Made by a program: the position numbers and the translations under genes. DNA of 64,000 bases. It comes from Cryptomeria japonica. Lineage: Eukaryota > Streptophyta > Pinopsida > Cupressales > Cupressaceae. The notes beneath the pieces are model-generated. The model had not been told where the DNA came from, made no database searches, and worked only from the letters and a program-made list of their open reading frames with translations. Below, piece by piece: positions 61,976 through 64,000 of the stretch (positions are counted from its first letter, which is position 1; every line of letters starts with the position of its first letter). The stretch is taken from positions 468,578,400-468,642,399 of the forward strand of contig NC_081406.1 of NCBI RefSeq assembly GCF_030272615.1, written 5' to 3'.

Positions 61976-62035
61976 CCGGTCCTCTATTTTCAGAAGCCTA
62001 ATAGCTTGAGGAAGATCTTGACATCGGTAAAAAAA

Positions 62036-63193
62036 ATGGAAAATCTGATGAAGCAACTTGAAGGAGCTCTTACTGATTATGATGCAGAGAAGTTGAAAAA
62101 TATCAAATTAGAAGATGATTTAAGAGTAGCTCAGGATATCATTCAGGCACTTCAAGAAAATCTTACTCTTACAAGAAATAAGAGAAGAGAACTTTGTGAA
62201 AAATTGTAAAATGAGAATGATGAAAAGGAATCACTTAATGATATGATAAGAAAGTTGAAACAAGAGATCATGGCAACAAAAAATGAAATGCAGGATATGA
62301 CTATGAGATTTTGCAAAGAGATTGAGAACAGAAAGAAAAATGAAGAAGAATTGACTAGAAGACTAAGTGATGCAGCAAATGAGAACACAAGACTTAGCTA
62401 TGAACATGACATGTTGAAGACAGATCTAATGCATACTCAGAATGACTCGAATGAACTAATGAGACAAAAAGAAATCTTGGAAAGGGAATTGGAAACTGCA
62501 AATCAACACAAAGAAAAATTCAAGAAAAGCTCAGAAGAACTTGGTACCTTATTGAAGAATCAAAAACCCAAAGGTGACACTTCTGCAATTGGATTTGAAG
62601 TTGGAGAAAGCTCCAGTACTGCAAATACTCAAGATCACAGCAAACCGGTAAGACCTCCTAATACTTATAAATTCAATGGAAAATGCTTTAACTGTAATAA
62701 ATATGGTCATAGGGCAAACAAATGTAGATCTAAGAATTATCATAATATCAATCCTCCCACCGGTCAATGCTCCAAATGCAACAAAGTTGGTCATAAATCT
62801 GAAAACTGCAGAATGAATGTAAGATGTTATGTTTGTGGAAGATTTGGACATTTATCAAATCAATGCAGAACACAAACCGGCATAGGTAATGGGAAAGCTA
62901 TTCAGAAAAATAATGTAACTTGTTATGCATGTAACAAGATTGGTCATATTGCTAAATTTTTTAGAAGTAAAGGTACACTGGTAGACAACAAAAGTACTAG
63001 CTTGAAAGGTAAAGAAAAAGTTGAAGAGGTTAAGCAAGAATTCTCAAAGCAATGGATTAGAAAAGCTGATCTAAATATTGGGAATACTCCTCCACCGGTA
63101 GAACCAACAAATGCTCCACCGGCAGGACAATGTGATGCTCCACCAGCAGGACAGAGCAGTTCTCCACCGGCAGGAAGTTCTTCATCTAATTGA
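62036..63193 (+). pseudogene. Gag protein with coiled coil and four zinc knuckles
   Basis: It starts MENLMKQLEGALTDYDAEK and runs in one frame to TGA 63191-63193, with one internal TAA at 62207-62209. Residues up to about 180 are heptad-rich and charged, a long coiled coil. Then come four CCHC-type knuckles: CFNCNKYGHRANKC, CSKCNKVGHKSENC, CYVCGRFGHLSNQC and CYACNKIGHIAKFF. The last has lost its final Cys (Phe instead). Four knuckles are more than the single one common in copia gag. The C-terminus is a short PPAGQ-type repeat. The role would be RNA binding and particle assembly. No protease motif follows. Confidence 0.75.
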
Positions 63194-63445
63194 AGAAAAT
63201 TATCTTGAGGGTTTGGTAATCTAATGACACATGTGCTATTATTCCCTCAGTTAGAGAAAAGAAGTTGAAAATCACTTATTACCGGCAAATAAAGTTAAGT
63301 GAATACATTACTGGCAAGCAATTAATGTGGTAGGTAGATTTGAAACTTTCAGAGAGCGCGAAGATTTTTGAGCTAAGGCATTTTGAGCAAGAAGCAAGCA
63401 CACTCCAAGCAATCATTCATCCAAGATAGAAAAAGGTATTTTATC
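63194..63445 (+). other. Spacer between gag and the second ORF
   Basis: About 250 bp without a coding frame, ending just before ATG 63446. No splice or promoter signal could be assigned with confidence. Confidence 0.5.
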
Positions 63446-64000
63446 ATGGCATCCACCTCTGCAATTGAATACATAGCGAACCCTACTATTGTGGAAGTAA
63501 TTAAAAGACCTAGGCACGTATTTCAGTTGATCCTTGAAATAGCAAAGAAAGATGATACCTTAGGTGCATTCTCTCAAATCCCTAAAGGTGTTGTATATGT
63601 TGAAGACCCTAGAATGTATATTCACTGCAATATTGAAGAGCTAGGAGATGAGGAAATCAAAACCATGTACAAAACTAAGATATGTGATGATACCAGCAAT
63701 ATCAAAGCTGAACACAAAATCATTGAAACCCTAGGATTCACAGAAATCCTTAGTATTCTTGAATTTCCTAAGGATGTGATTAGGATAGTATTAAGCAGAG
63801 TTCATGGAGAATTTTTCTGGTTAGATGCAATTCATAAGATCACCAAGCAAGCAGTAAAGGTTGTCACAGGGTTATCGACCACCAGTAAAAGACCAGATAA
63901 AAACAAGAAAGTTTCAAATGATTTAGTCATTGACCTAACAGGTGCAACATCTGATAAAAGATCTTTAAGGGTTAATGATGTAAAGGATACAAATGTGAGA
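63446..64000 (+). CDS. Unidentified retroelement ORF, open to the window end (partial)
   Basis: From ATG 63446 (MASTSAIEYIANPTIVEVIK) the frame is open for 185 codons and leaves the window without a stop. It is a mixed alpha/charged protein with FWLDAIHKITKQAVKVVTGL followed by RPDKNKKVSNDLVIDLTGAT and a Lys/Asp-rich stretch. I see no signal peptide, membrane segment or known catalytic motif. From memory, hypothetical proteins with an I(T/S)xxAxxxVTGL pattern are common beside plant retroelement gag genes, but I cannot name a domain. The lack of stops in a region where other frames are decayed argues it is real and fairly young. Confidence 0.6.
   Translation, partial: MASTSAIEYIANPTIVEVIKRPRHVFQLILEIAKKDDTLGAFSQIPKGVVYVEDPRMYIHCNIEELGDEEIKTMYKTKICDDTSNIKAEHKIIETLGFTEILSILEFPKDVIRIVLSRVHGEFFWLDAIHKITKQAVKVVTGLSTTSKRPDKNKKVSNDLVIDLTGATSDKRSLRVNDVKDTNVR

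Larger units (their letters stand above)
61179..64000 (+). mobile_element. Copia-like element with gag and an extra ORF, right end outside window
   Basis: A 5' LTR (about 61179-61960) is followed by a primer-binding site, a coiled-coil gag with zinc knuckles, and then an unrelated reading frame where protease and integrase would be expected. The right end, second LTR and target duplication are outside the window. It could be a gag-only (TR-GAG-like) element or a larger copia with an extra early ORF. Confidence 0.75.

Overview
This is plant nuclear DNA, AT-rich and built almost entirely of old transposable elements. The evidence is a non-LTR retrotransposon type with a DUF4283-like ORF1 and plant-type RNase H, Ty1/copia elements primed by initiator-Met tRNA, very long LTRs with plant-style polypurine tracts, degenerate telomere-like arrays, and a GeBP/STOREKEEPER (DUF573) domain. 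The many aged, nested insertions suggest a large genome such as a gymnosperm, but the species cannot be read from the sequence. Only one fragment looks like a host gene.

Layout. 1-4.9 kb: decayed LTR-retrotransposon remnant with a gag-like pseudogene, a 66-bp tandem array, a polypurine tract and a 3' LTR with a TATA box. 5.2-7.4 kb: degenerate telomere-like and AT-rich repeat, copy 1 of a segmental duplication. 7.4-15.1 kb: minus-strand LINE (LINE-1) with ORF1, ORF2 and an unexpected third ORF. 15.5-19.9 kb: copy 2 of the duplication, holding a CCCTAA-type array and a foldback hairpin. 19.9-60.2 kb: one nested stack. Element A (giant LTRs, no coding interior, TSD TATTT) contains element B (same kind, TSD TTACA/CTACA). 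B's 5' LTR was hit by solo LTR C (TSD CCACA/CCATG) and by a nearly complete Ty1/copia (TSD TATAT). C was then hit by a plus-strand LINE (LINE-2, 15-bp TSD). 60.2-61.2 kb: unique-looking DNA with the start of a GeBP-like gene. 61.2-64 kb: the LTR and gag of another copia-type element that cuts this gene, followed by an unidentified reading frame that runs off the window.

How it fits together. A and B have LTRs of about 4.1-4.4 kb around about 3.5 kb of conserved non-coding DNA, the architecture of large retrotransposon derivatives (LARDs), so they must have used proteins from a partner that is not in this window. The coding elements are all damaged, mostly by TAG stops at former Trp (TGG) or Gln (CAG) codons, as expected from deamination of methylated cytosine in silenced transposons. 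Most useful for follow-up: the LINE with a third ORF, the gag plus unknown ORF element at the right edge, the GC-rich palindromic minisatellite inside the giant LTRs, and the vertebrate-like 6-bp telomeric motif in a plant.
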